A stretch of DNA of 64,000 nucleotides from Ligustrum vulgare (lineage: Eukaryota; Streptophyta; Magnoliopsida; Lamiales; Oleaceae), in contig OY743187.1 of NCBI GenBank assembly GCA_963555705.1, positions 8,694,133 to 8,758,132 on the forward strand, in the 5' to 3' direction. How positions within the stretch are numbered: position 1 is the first letter of the stretch; every line of letters begins with the position of its first letter. A program made the translations under genes and the position numbers. Below are positions 11,201 to 22,686 of the stretch, one piece after another. The notes under the pieces were generated by a model. That model did not search any database. It was not told the origin of the DNA and was given only the letters and a program-made list of their open reading frames with translations.

Positions 11201-13724
11201 TTGTACATTACGTGTTTTCTTACTAGTGATCCTTTATAACATACCTTTTTTTTACTTTTTAATATGTCAATTAACCAATTTAAAAAAGGAATCCCAAAAA
11301 AAAAAAAAAAAAACTGCTTCTACAACTATGAAAAGGGGAAACTTCTAGATCTCGAGCATCTATCTACTTAAATAAATTGTGGGAATATGAAGTATATAAG
11401 AATTTTCTATTAATATAATATAGAGCATCATTTTACATAAACAGGTAAAGGAAAGGAAGAAAGAAATTAATTAACACTTCCTTTCGATTTGATACTGATT
11501 TAAATTGCGTTGCTGAGTTAGAAGAAGGACAGTTATACCGTCAGTATACTCTAAAGATGCCCTCGGTACAATATCAACGATCCTACAAGGATGGATTTCA
11601 GTGATTGTCTTTTACTGATCTCATCTTTTACAGAATTGATCCCCTTTGATTGTAAAAGAATATGTGGAGCTAAGCATGTCCAGCTTAGAGTATCGTATAA
11701 AAACTAAATAAGCATTTTATTCCATCATATTTATCTAAAAGCCAGTCTGATTTTAGTATATCTAAAAAGGACCATGTTAGGAACTCAGCAAAATATTTTG
11801 TCCTTATGTGGCAAAGATTAAGAATACAAGTCCTTTGTACTGATGCAGAGATGAACAAAATGGACTTATTCAGTTTAAGGTTTGAAAAACTAAAAATAAA
11901 CAAATAAGAGAAAATGAGTTTCCATGCGAATATTCAACGGATATATATGCCCAAACAGCCATTTTCTAGAAACAGACGATGGATGAATTTGGTCAAAGAG
12001 TGTTAAGGAAACAATTGCAGGAATTTGTCAGTGCCACAAGAAATACATGCTCCATCTCTTGGCTTTTCTCGTATGAATGACCACACATATGTTTTATGAA
12101 AAAAAAAAAAAAAAAAAAAAAAAATTCATATATATCAACATGGCTGATGTCTTGTTATCCATAAGAACTTTGAAATTAAGTAAAAAGTTGATAGGAATAG
12201 CAAACATAAACATCCAAAAAGTTGTAGCCTCATGATAAAACACAGATTGTCTTGTTCCTAAATTTGGAAACAAAACTACAAGTCCTCAGAATATGATGCA
12301 TAAGTCCTCAGAATATGATGCATACACTTTTGCAGGCAGCCCAACAAAACAAAAATAAAATCTTGATTGGCATCAAGATAACTGTTGTTTACAGATTGCT
12401 TAAAAGTTAAGATAATAAGATTACCTTAACATAAGTTTTGAAATAATGCCGAATGGACGGATCGTAGAAGAATGAGTCATTAGAAGAGCTTAAACCAACA
12501 CCCTCTTCCCATGCCCACTTAACATATTGGGTCTTTCCACCATATGCTTGCAAGTTGTTAACTAAACTCAATATCAGCCTTATTCCATTTTGCCTGGCTT
12601 CTGCAATTACATGATCCAAAGCCTGCCATGGTACATAAGAGCATTAAATTATAAGTGTCAAATAAGGAAAATTAGTAAATGAGTTTCCAGAATGGACAAT
12701 CTAAACCAATTAATGCCATTGATAGTTAATAAAAAAAAAATCAAACTGAATTTAGAATTGGCGGGGCCATTATTATGAATCATCCAAAAGGACCAAAACT
12801 ACACACTTGATCAATGGAAAACATACACAAACACGCAATCATGATATCAGCCAGTTTTTGGGAGATCATTATAGTCTTGAAATTTCAATGTAGAGATGGA
12901 GTTAAAAAAAAAAAAAAAAGACTGTTGAATACATATAAACAGAGCTAAACCAATCAAACCTAAATCTATGATTTCACTGCCTCTAACAATTAATAATACA
13001 TCCTAGAGCTATTAAATGCTTGGTAAGTCACTGACCAGTCATAAAAATCCTAAAATTCCATAACGTATGTAGGTTATATTGAAAAAATGAAAACTTCTAC
13101 TATATCATGGAAAGATCCTTGAATCACTTTTAGAAGGAAAAGATTACAGTATAAAAAGAAACATTTAACCATACAATGATTATGCTAAAAACAGAATTAG
13201 ATTGAGTTATACAGTTAACAATCTATCATAGAAATCCTAAAAATCCAGCACATATTTAAGATTGAGTGAAGCAAAAATGAAACTTTTAGCTCATACCAAA
13301 GAAAGTAAGGTCACTTTAGCTGCAGAAAACAAAATTTGCTTACTCTGAATACTTTTTCATCAAATCTACCAGGAGAAATTTGGAGAGCATTGTATCCACC
13401 ATCATTGAAAGCCCAAGTTCTACACACAGTGAGACCCATCTTTGCACCAGCTTGCAACATTGCTCTGATTCTATATCTGGTGGATTCATCCACAGCGTGG
13501 TCCATCATCCAGTAAGAATTCCATCCATTAAAATAGAAAGGTCTACCATCCACTATGAACTGAGTCCCATTCCTCTCCACAAAACTCAGCGTTGTTTCTC
13601 CATTATAACTGATCCATAGGTCCCCAAAGGACATGTATATAAAAGCAAAACAGGATGCAAAACCAATTATTGGGTAGAACAACCCATTTCCTCCTTGCAT
13701 TCTGCTTGAAGGTGATTTAGCCAT
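8256..13724 (-). CDS. MAN2: Mannan endo-1,4-beta-mannosidase (GH5), MAN2-like, five exons
   Basis: This encodes a secretory-pathway endo-beta-mannanase that cuts beta-1,4 bonds in mannans of the cell wall. Exons on the minus strand are 13724-13344, 12622-12425, 10377-10255, 9639-9428 and 8664-8256, with GT/AG ends throughout; the joined frame is 441 codons with stop, close to the usual length of about 430. The start at 13724 is the first true ATG; ATG 13700 is an alternative. An N-terminal signal anchor ([18 protein letters not shown]) is followed by the GH5 barrel: [37 protein letters not shown]. The acid/base Glu is in WELINEPRC and the nucleophile Glu in FTEFGLS. It looks intact. It resembles Arabidopsis MAN2 (and relatives MAN5/MAN6) in every exon. 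Introns are 721, 2047, 615 and 763 bases. Confidence 0.93.
10932..11015. repeat. Exact 42-bp tandem duplication in mannanase intron 2
   Basis: The unit starting GGATCTTCAATGTCTTCC occurs twice in a row without a visible difference (10932-10973, 10974-11015). It is noncoding and lies inside the longest intron. Confidence 0.85.
12280..12323. repeat. Exact 22-bp tandem duplication in mannanase intron 2
   Basis: Two identical 22-base copies starting AAGTCCTCAGAATATG stand side by side, about 100 bases downstream (in gene direction) of the exon 2 donor. Confidence 0.8.
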
Positions 13725-13800
13725 CAAACGGGTTTTTGTTGATTTGGATCTATTGAGCTTCCGAAATCTCTGGATTCTTGGAAAAGGACAAGAATTTAAG

Positions 13801-14940
13801 GGCACCTTCAGATCTCCTTCTCCAAAGGGTATGCCAAAATCACTTCAAAGACAGCCAAAGTCCAAGAAATAAGAATCATCAACGAGGCTTCAAATTTTAG
13901 TTACTATATGAAACAGCATCATGTGGCTTCGTGACTTGTGCTGAAGAAGATGATTGGGGGTGACCCAGTGTATTTATGTATTTCGTCCCTATTATAATGG
14001 AAATCATATCTGTTAATGGGGGAACAAAGGGGAAAATTAGTATGGAAATGAAAAAGATGATACAAAATGAATAAGAATAAAGAAAAACATGCACAATAAA
14101 TACCACTTCAAGAAATTTTAATGAAGATTTAGGTGGAATGTTGGTTTCAAAATATTGCCAGATTGGATCTGAGCACATTATATATCAGATATTTTCAAAG
14201 TTTCTATTATTATAAAAATGAAAGAGTCAAATATTTTTTTATTGTGCCATTTTCATCCTTGTTTTTTCTTTGGAAAAAAAATTTAATAATTAGCCCGGTT
14301 TGATTCTTTTTTTTTTTTAAACTTATTTTCAATCACACATTCACGTAATAAAATCTTAGTTGCTATTTGATAAACTGCTCCATATATATAACACTTGGAA
14401 ACCATTCAATTCCTTATTTTCACAATTTTAAGATTCTTGAAATAAAATTGATTTTTCTATTATGCGGCAAATGAAAGATAGAATTTTCTATTAATAAAAA
14501 TATTTTTTTTTGGAACCCAGATTGAAATGAGAAAAATGAACAATTGCGAGTACTTCCTTTAATACGATTATCATTTAAATAAAATTGCATAATATTTATT
14601 TATCTATTAGGTGAATATATACATAAATTATGAATATATTGTGTTTGAAGAAATGAGGAAAAATGGAAGTCGGAAGCTAGAGAATGAAAACAGGGGAACA
14701 AAAAGAAAAAGAAAAAGAAAAAGTATACTTTAGTAACTTTACAGAAGAGGTTTGTGCGGCCGCACAGGTTGAAGCATTTGAATCCCACCTATTTCATTAC
14801 TAGTTACACTGAAAACTGACCATCAAAGCCATTTCCATCATTAACTTTCCAAAGTAATGGCTTGCTGCTGTGACATGCCATAATCGCCAATTATGTGCAT
14901 GTCATATGCCAGCTCGATTTTGCCAACCATTGTGGACTAG
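13801..14940. repeat. Segmental duplication, copy 1 (mannanase upstream region)
   Basis: The noncoding region 5' of the mannanase gene is repeated at 22188-22640 and, beyond a transposon, at 30857-31577. The first 430 bases match at roughly nine of ten positions by eye; later parts are more diverged with indels. Shared blocks include the one reading TTACTATATGAAACAGC and the one reading TTTCATTACTAGTTACAC. Copy 1 probably holds the mannanase promoter. No gene is seen here. Confidence 0.85.
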
Positions 14941-15239
14941 ATAAGAAATCGTGAGATAATTATAGCTATTTAATCTTGTGGGATTATTAGCTTAGAATCA
15001 AACAAACAAATCTTTAGAAATACTATCTTGTTTAACATAAATTTGTGTGGTATTTCGAGGATTACTTAAAGTAATCGGGGGCAAAAATAAAAAAGGAGCT
15101 TACGACCGTTAAAACCAATTGAGAATTAAGTTTTAGTAGTTACATAAATTAATGTTAAATATTTTTACAAGTTATTTTTGGTATTCTTGGAAGATTATTC
15201 TTGGTGTTCTTGATTGTAAATCAAGGTAAAGATCCTACA
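14941..15239 (+). mobile_element. Probable Copia 5' LTR region (element A), border not resolved
   Basis: This AT-rich stretch ends in CCTACA just before a tRNA-iMet-like primer site, so its right part should be the 5' LTR of Copia element A. The left border and target duplication could not be found. Confidence 0.4.
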
Positions 15240-15240
15240 G

Positions 15241-15252
15241 TGGTATTAGAGC
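15241..15252 (+). promoter_or_regulatory. Primer binding site of Copia element A
   Basis: TGGTATTAGAGC differs at one position from TGGTATCAGAGC, complementary to the 3' end of initiator tRNA-Met used by plant Copia elements. It lies about 1.4 kb before the gag ATG. Confidence 0.7.
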
Positions 15253-16619
15253 TAGTAGGAGGAATAATTGCCAAGGGGAAAAAACCGCCCGAGAACTGTC
15301 CGTGCAGTGAAGAAACCAACCGAAGGAAAGAAAAATTCAGGGAAGAAATCGGTGGAAAAGGAAGTCGACCGTGGGTGAAGCAAGACTCGATGAAGGTGAA
15401 GGCTGAGAGACAGAGGTGCACTGTCCAAGAATAGTGCCGTGTAAAAATCGGTGAAGTGAAGCACAATGGGAAGCCGGTGAAGTGAGAACCAGGAGAAGAA
15501 AAATTGTCCAAGATATCGAGTGTGAAGGCTGGAAGGAAAGAAGCACCGACCGAAGGAAGAAACCGGTGGAAAAGGAGCTGACACCGTCCAAAAACCAAAG
15601 GCGAGAAGCACTGACGGAAGCACAAAAATCGGTGGAAGAGTGCACTGACCGTGTTTGTAGAAAATTGCCAAGAAGCTGTGCAAGGACCGGAGGAAGAAAA
15701 TCTGTGAAAAAGTGACAGTGAGAGATTCCAAGACTGCATCAACCAAAGAAGGTTTTTTCCATTTTTCTAAAGTCCGATCTCTGACCGATCAATCGGAAAT
15801 CCAAGACCACCAGCAGGACCGCAAGGTGGAGGAGAAGCTTCGACCGAATTTAGGGCAGAATTTGGCGACTGGACAGCAAGAATTTGACCGGAAAAGGAAG
15901 TGACAACCGGACATAAAAACTGAAATTCCCGCCGGTAGGGAGCTCCAATCAACGAATGGTCACCACCATTGGACTCACGCATCGAGGAGAATCTTCCAGT
16001 GTGTCGGGAAAATTTTTCCAATGGCGACGGCGCGGTAGTTTTCGGCGGCGGTTTCTGGTGGCTCCGGTGACAATTTTTGACATATTGTTCTACAGGACCT
16101 GCGGAGTCCATATTCGAAGTCCGTTTCACCAAATTCAATTCTGATATTGGTTGAGGTTTGCAAATGGTTTTTTGCATGATTCTTTAGTTTGATTTTTTGA
16201 AATTAAACTGGTGCATTGAAGACTCCTATTATAGTTGTACGAACATTTAGGATAATTTCTGAGCTCGGGGTTTTGTGAACAAATCGGGAAAGGGCTAGAA
16301 GTTGGGATTCCTTGAGGTTCGGGTTTGACAAGATTAGGTTTTAATCTTGGGTGTTATTTAATTTTACAAGATTAGATATTAATCTTGGGTTTGATAGGAG
16401 GTCTTCTTGCTGATTTGACGTGAGAATAATATTCACGGGGATATTTTTACAAGATTAGGTGTTAATCTTGAGGGTATGCAAGGTTACAAGATTGGGTGTT
16501 AATCTTGGGTATTAAATTCTGCATTGTATACCGGTTTTGTTGCTGTGGTTATTTTACTTGCTGGATTTTGCAAGGAGAGTGATAAGTATCATTCGATGAG
16601 CAACAATGTTTTTTGAACA
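15253..16619 (+). other. Long purine-rich leader of Copia element A
   Basis: This untranslated stretch lies between primer site and gag. It is rich in A and G and holds about six imperfect repeats built around AATCGGTGGAA or AACCGGTGGAA (near 15347, 15447, 15475, 15562, 15630 and 15700). Long open frames on the minus strand reflect only this composition. From 16300 a T-rich part repeats ACAAGATTAGG-TTAATCTTGGG three to four times. Confidence 0.55.
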
Positions 16620-17909
16620 ATGGTGTCAAGAATGGGATCTAGGGTCGAGCTGGAGAAGCTCGATGGTAAAGGGGATTTCTCCCTTTGGAAAAAGAAAATG
16701 AAAGCAGTATTGGTGCAGCAAATGGTTGCAAAGGCATTGGAGGAACAATATGAATGGCCGGAGGTATTATTAGCCAAAGTTGATGATGTAGCTGAAGTTC
16801 AAGAAGTGGCATATAGCACTCTGATTCTTCATCTCTCAGATAACTTTCTGAGGCAGGTAAACAATTCTAAAACTGCTTTAGAAATCTGGAATAAGCTATA
16901 TGAAATTTATGCTGCTAAAACTGTTCCTAATAAGATTTTTCTCTTAGAAAGAATTTTTGGTTTCAAAATGGACCTCTTCAAAGATCTTGAAACAAATTTA
17001 AATGCGTTTTCTGCAATGACTTTAGATTTAATGAACAGTGGACAGAAAATCGAAGATGATCAATTAGCTATAATTTTGGTAAATTCCATTCCAGAATCTT
17101 TCAAAGAACTTTAAAATGTTGTTAAATATGGAAGGGATACCATCACTCTTGCAAATGCCACTACTTCGATTAGGTCTAAAGCATTAGAAATCAATTTGGA
17201 GGAGAAAACTATCCATAATGAAATGACTTATTTTGTTAAAGGTAAATATGGTAAGAAAGAGTCAAATGCTATGAACTTTAACAAGAATAAAGGTAAGAGT
17301 AAGGAACAGTAGAAGGGCAAGGGTAGTGGTAGAGATGGAGATAAGTGCTTTCATTGTGGTAAAACGGGACACTTTAAGAAAGATTGTTACGAGTGGCTAA
17401 GGAAAAAAGAGGGGTTGCGGGATGTAACTGAAAGTAATACTGCTTTTGGGGCTTTTGGGAATGATGATGATCAATTGAGAGTGTTAAATGTGACATTAGA
17501 TGAGCGGAATCAAGAGTGGATACTTGACTCGGGGTGTTCCTATCATATGACCTCCCATAAGGTTTGGTTTAAGACCTATAGGGAGATAGATGGGGAGAAT
17601 GTATATTTAGGAAATGATGAGTCTTGTACTGTGATGGGAATAGGTGAAGCTGTGGTCAAGATGTATAATGGGGTGGTTAGAGTTCTAACTGGGGTGAGAC
17701 ATATACCTGCTTTATCCAAAAATCTTATTTCTTTGAGCACATTGCATATGTCTGGTTTTCATTATGAAACAAAGAATGATAATATGTTAGTATGTAAAGG
17801 TAATGACATTGTGATTAAAGGAATATTGAGAAATAGACTTTATTATATGCTTGGCACAACGGTAGTTCAAGATCATTCATGCTCACACATAATTCAAAAG
17901 GATAACTGA
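16620..17909 (+). pseudogene. Ty1/Copia gag and protease, element A, truncated
   Basis: This is the gag region of a Copia retrotransposon beginning at ATG 16620. It has a gag core (LEKLDGKGDFSLWKKKMKAVL; WNKLYEIYAAK), a CCHC zinc knuckle (CFHCGKTGHFKKDC, about 17350-17392) and the protease active site WILDSGCSYHMT (about 17520). Two in-frame stops break it, TAA at 17112 and TAG at 17310; both stand where Gln codons are expected. The frame ends around 17909, where Gypsy sequence begins, so integrase, RT and RNase H are missing. The element is not functional. Confidence 0.85.
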
Positions 17910-18365
17910 TGGCGAACATGAGGATGGAATATAGAACTAAGCGTCAGCGTTTTTGGACGATTGGGAGCGGAAGAAATAATCCAACGGGTGTTTCAACTTC
18001 AAATGGTCATAACTTTTGCATACGGTGTCCGTTTTGGGCCCATAAGTACTTTTCAGAAAGGTCTCGACGATCTAGATAGGACACATAGCTTTGTTGTGCT
18101 GTATAGTGCGTTTTGACCGTTTGAGGATGTTTACTGTGTCAAAACTACCGTTTTCTGAATTTTGTAATTTATTTTCGACATTTATGTTGTTATGTGGGTT
18201 AGGCCCAGTCATATAGCGGGCTTAGGGTCCACTAGGTTATTATTTAAGTTCTTCATGTCTTATTGTAGGGTTTTGGTTGATTTCAAATAATAGAATCATT
18301 TTCTTTCGAATTGCAATCCGTGTTTTATTGGTTTCTCGACAATTTCGTAGGTACGACCTACATCA
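17908..18365 (+). mobile_element. Probable 5' LTR of Ty3/Gypsy element B
   Basis: This noncoding stretch runs from a possible TG start at 17908 to just before a TGGTATCAGAGC primer site. It interrupts the Copia A pol frame, so the Gypsy element is younger than Copia A. No matching 3' LTR or target duplication was found, so the limits are approximate. Confidence 0.5.
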
Positions 18366-18367
18366 GT

Positions 18368-18379
18368 TGGTATCAGAGC
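18368..18379 (+). promoter_or_regulatory. Primer binding site of Gypsy element B
   Basis: TGGTATCAGAGC is a perfect match to the initiator tRNA-Met primer site of plant LTR retrotransposons. It lies 38 bases before the gag ATG at 18418. Confidence 0.8.
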
Positions 18380-18417
18380 ATCAGGTAACGTGGTGATTCT
18401 TCTTTTGTGACAGAAGA

Positions 18418-21400
18418 ATGGTGCGTGGGAGAGGACGTGGGCGTGGACGAGTCGCTACGCATAGGCAGGATGCCTTGGCCACACTGCAACAACAGATGCA
18501 AGTGATGACCAAACAAATGGTTGGTTTGATGGCCCTTGCAAGGTAGTTTCAGGGTCGAGCCGAGCATGCACAAGGGGATGGTAGGGAACAAGTGCGGCAT
18601 CTGTGTGGTGATGTTCACGCAGCAAGCGATGCAGGATCCGACGTGATGGTCGAATCTGGAGAAGAAGAGGGCGGAGACCACTTTCCTGACCTACCGCTGT
18701 TCATTCCACCTCATCGTAGGCAGCGGTGGCAAGGTATAGGAGAGGGTTCTCGTGGATGGGAGTCAGGATTTAGGGTTGATATTCCTGAATTTAATGGTGG
18801 GTTGGAGGCCGAGGAACTTTTGGATTGGTTATGTGTAGTCGAGGAAATCTTTGAATTCAAGGAGGTACCGGAGCATAAGAGGGTTTCGTTGGTGGCTACC
18901 TATTTTCATGGTCGGGCGGCCGCCTGGTGGCAGCAAGTGAAACCCACCCGTGAGCGGAGGGGGTAATTGAAAATCTGTGAGTGGAGTAAGTTGAAGAAGC
19001 ATATGAAGGAGGCTTTCCTCCCCTTCAATTATGCTCGTTCTTTATATCAGCGCCTACAGAATTTGAGGCAGGGTCCCCGGAATGTAGATGCTTATGTGAC
19101 GGAGTTCTTCTAACTAATCACGCGCAATGATCTTGATGAATTTGAAGATCAATTGGTGGCCAGATTTATTAGGGGTTTGCGTTTACCCTTCTAGGACACG
19201 CTCAATATGTTTGCCCCCGTCTCCGTGTCAGAAGCTCATCAAAGGGCGCTGCAAATAGAGAAGCAGATGTTCCACCGTATGAATCAGGGAAATTCGCCCA
19301 ACAAAAATAGTGGAGGGAGAGGGCAACCTGCCTCCTCGCCTTCACAATCTATAGCGAATAATACTTCCTTTGGGGGTCGTGGTGCTTTGCCCAACAATTC
19401 TGGGGGCAGCGCTGGGTGTGGGAGTGGTGGTTTGAGGTGTTATGGTTGTAATGGTTTGGGGCATAGGTAGGCCGAGTGTCCAACGGCTACGTGGGGATGA
19501 GGTCGTCCAGGCTTGCTGATAGGAGAGGTTGAATATGAGGTTGTGAATGATGGTGAGACAACACCTATTCCAGAGACTGTGCTGGAGGGTGACACCGATC
19601 CGTTATTGGTTGTGAGGCGATCACATCCGCATCCATATACATTGGTTTGGCTTAAACGAGGGACAGATATCATAGTAAGTCATCGTGTACTAGTGACACT
19701 GTCCATTGGTTCTATTTATAAAGATAGTGTTTGGTGTGATGTTATCTCGATAGACGCATGTCACATATTATTGGGGCGACCGTGGCAGTTTGACAGAGGG
19801 GTTATGCATGATGGTCGAGCCAACACATACAGTTTTATGTTTCACGGGACGAAGGTGGTTTTACTACCCACAAAGGAGGCACCATCTTCTCCTTCTGCTG
19901 GGGCTAGTAATCACCTTTTGACGGGGGGCCTGTTTGAGAAGGAGATGAAATCTGTTGGCATGATTTATGTAGTGTTTCAGAAAGAACTGAATGATGTAAG
20001 GAAAGTTACGGACCTTCACCCTCATACTATCTCGCTCATGGAAGAGTTTGCCGATGTTTTTCCTCCGGAATTACCAGATGGGCTTCCACCTTTACGTGAT
20101 ATACAACATCAGATTGACTTGGTTCCAGGCTCTTCTTTACCTAATCGCCCTCATTACAGGATGAGTCCCGTCGAGCACGAGGAGTTGCTCAGGAAAGTAG
20201 AGGAACTGTTAGCTAAGGGATATGTGCGAGAGAGTCTCAGCCCTTGCGCTGTTCCTGCTTTGTTGATTCCAAAGAAGGATGGCAATTATCGAATGTGCGT
20301 GGACAGTCGAGCGATTAACTGTATTACATTGCGGTACCGTTTTCTCATTCACCTTTGGATGATCTTCTTGATCAACTAAGCAGCTCTACGATTTTTAGTA
20401 AATTGGATTTGAAGAGCGGGTATCATCAGATTCGTCTCAGGGTGGGAGATGAATGGAAAATAGCCTTTAAGACTCGGGAGAGATTGTTTGAATGGATGGT
20501 GATGTCGTTTGGGTTGTCGAAATCTCCAAGTACCTTCATGCGTGTTATGAATGAGGCATTGCGACCGTTGATTGGTCATTGCGTGGTTGTGTACTTTGAT
20601 GACATTCTCATCTACAACAAGTCAGTGGATGAACATGTGCGGCACTTGTGTGATGTGCTTACAGTTTTGAGAAGAGATTCTTTCTTCGCTGCACCTAATA
20701 AGTGTGTATTTTTTACTAATCGGGTGGTGTTTCTGGGATATGTAGTTTTGGCAGGAGGGGTACTAGTGGATTCAGAGAAAATTGAAGCGATACGGAAGTG
20801 GCCACAACCTCGTACTTTGACGGATGTACGCAGCTTCCATGGTTTGACATCATTTTACCGTCCTTTTATTCCACATTTTAGTTCGGTAGTAGCTCCGCTG
20901 ACAGATTGTATGAAGGGGACGAATTTTCTTTGGACGGAAGAGGCAGAGCAAGCGTTTGTTACTATTAAAAAAAGACTTACGGCGGCCCCCATCCTTGTTC
21001 TTCCAGATTTTGGAAATCCTTTTGCCTTGCACTGTGATGCGTCGAAGGTTGGTATTAGGGCTGTACTTAGCCAGGAGGGACGTCCGGTAGCCTATTTCAG
21101 TCAAAAGTTGACGGGAGCTCGTGGTCGTTATAATACCTAGGACGTGGAACTTTATGCAGTGGTGCAGGCTGTACGTCATTGGAGGCATTATTTGTTCCAC
21201 CGAGAGTTCATTTTATATAGTGATCATGAAGTTTTGAAACATTTATCCACCCAGGATTCCATCTTTGCTCGTCATGCTTTGTTGATTTCCTTTCTGCAGC
21301 AGTTTACATTTGTGTTGAAGCATCAATCGGGCGCAGTTAACCGTGTGGCAGACGCCTTGAGTAGGCGACATAGTTTATTGGGGCGATTGTAGGTGACAAT

Positions 21401-21600
21401 TCCTGGATTCAATACTTTCACTGAGCTTTAAGGTTCCGATCCATTTTTTTGGTCCCATAATGAAGCAGGTGTTGGAAGGCAGAATTCGGCATTTGTTGTC
21501 GACCAGGGTTTTCTCTTCAAAAGAGTCCAATTGTGTATTCCAGAATGTAGTTAGCGTGTCAAAATACGTTTTTAGCACTTTGGGCCTAAAATTGTTTTTG
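18418..21600 (+). pseudogene. Ty3/Gypsy gag-pol, element B, degraded and truncated
   Basis: This gag-pol frame begins with ATG 18418 (RGRGRGRGRV). Gag shows DIPEFNGGLEAEELLDWL and a CCHC knuckle (CYGCNGLGHR-stop-AEC). RT shows [19 protein letters not shown] and the catalytic [10 protein letters not shown]; RNase H shows [10 protein letters not shown] and LYSDHEVLK, ending VADALSRRHS. In-frame stops occur at 18544, 18964, 19111, 19192, 19468, 19498 and 21138, plus a frameshift near 20340-20375. The protease active site is missing: sequence jumps from DPLLVVRRS to the [11 protein letters not shown] region. Only the first bases of the integrase region remain before the match ends near 21550. It is dead, with no integrase and no 3' LTR. 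Confidence 0.85.
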
Positions 21601-22187
21601 ACCCACATTACTTAGACATTTCTCTATATACACTCCTTGCATTTGATATTCGTGGGATGATGATAGAATTGATGGGACACAAGAAAATGTGAAGGAGGCA
21701 TTCCTTTTTCTCTCCAACACAATAGAATCGGACTCTCCTCTTCTTTGCTCTCATTTTGGTGGGGCAATTTTGGGTTAAGGGTTGAACATGACTTCTTGAT
21801 GAGGTCTAATTGTAGTTCTCCCTTTGTTATCTCTTTTCTTGGTGATTAGAGAATATTTTTTCTTGGTGATTAGAATGGTTTTACAATAGGTGTAAAACAT
21901 AGAAGCGGGAGTTTATTCTTGGTGAAATATGATTGATTGTTTGGTAGGGTGTATGATTTGCTTTTAGGAATATTTTAGGTGTTCTTGATATCAATCTTGT
22001 AATGCGATGAACTTCTTGATGTGCTTAGTGAAATTTGAGCATAAATCCAAATTTAATGGTTTGCTCAACGGGGGAGTACGTAGGTGATTTTTGAATTACT
22101 GAACCTCCGGAGTCTTTGGACCAAAAAATCTTGGTGTTGCATTTACATATTGATTATTTTTGTTTTATTATTCAAATCGATCCAACA
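21601..22187 (+). mobile_element. LTR-like fragment ending CCAACA
   Basis: This noncoding stretch has the look of a Copia LTR 3' part: CTCAACGGGGGAGTACG, a repeat of TTTCTTGGTGATTAGA at about 21835 and 21858, and a 3' end of GATCCAACA at 22179-22187, where the segmental duplication starts. No partner LTR or TSD is visible. It could be the 3' LTR of a Copia or a solo LTR. Confidence 0.4.
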
Positions 22188-22640
22188 AGCACCTTCAGAT
22201 CCCCTTCTCTAAAGGGTATGCTGAAATCAGTTCAAAGACATCCAAAGTCCAATAAATAAGAATCATCAACAAGACTTCAAATTTTAGTTACTATATGAAA
22301 CAGCATCATGTTGCTTCGTGACTTGTGCTGAAGAAGATGATTTGGGTTGACCCAATGTATTTATGTATTTTCTTCCCTATTATAATGAAAATCATATACG
22401 TTATTGTGGGAACAAAGGGAAAAATTATGATGGAAATGAAAAAGATGATACAAAATGAATAAGAATAAAGAAAACGCAATAAATATCAATTCAAGAAATT
22501 TCAAGGAAATTTTAATGAAGATTTAGGTGGAATGTTGGTTTCAAATATTGCCAGATTGTATCTGAGCTCATTATATTCAGATTTTTAAAATTTTTTATAA
22601 TAAAAAAATGAAAGAGTCAAACTTCATCCATGGGCTCATC
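22188..22640. repeat. Segmental duplication, copy 2, left part
   Basis: This part matches 13801-14235 closely. It is interrupted at 22640 by the hAT element and resumes at 30857. Confidence 0.85.
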
Positions 22641-22664
22641 CAGGGGTGGATGCACTATAGGGCG

Positions 22665-22686
22665 AGGTAGCGCGGCCGCGCTACCT
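22665..22686. repeat. 22-bp perfect palindrome near the hAT 5' end
   Basis: A palindrome centred on GCGGCCGC starts with AGGTAG and ends with CTACCT. It is 24 bases inside the left end, in the subterminal zone where hAT transposases often bind. A binding role is only inferred. Confidence 0.7.

Noticed and set aside
13725..13805. Upstream extension of the mannanase start
   Set aside because: The extension would begin at a GTG, not an ATG; the first true in-frame ATG is at 13724 and fits family length.
14754..14765. 12-bp palindrome GTGCGGCCGCAC
   Set aside because: Single site, not kept in the duplicated copy; no further support.
15221..15746. Overlapping long minus-strand frames (164-173 codons)
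   Set aside because: They lie antisense to the purine-rich leader of Copia A in two frames at once; composition explains them.
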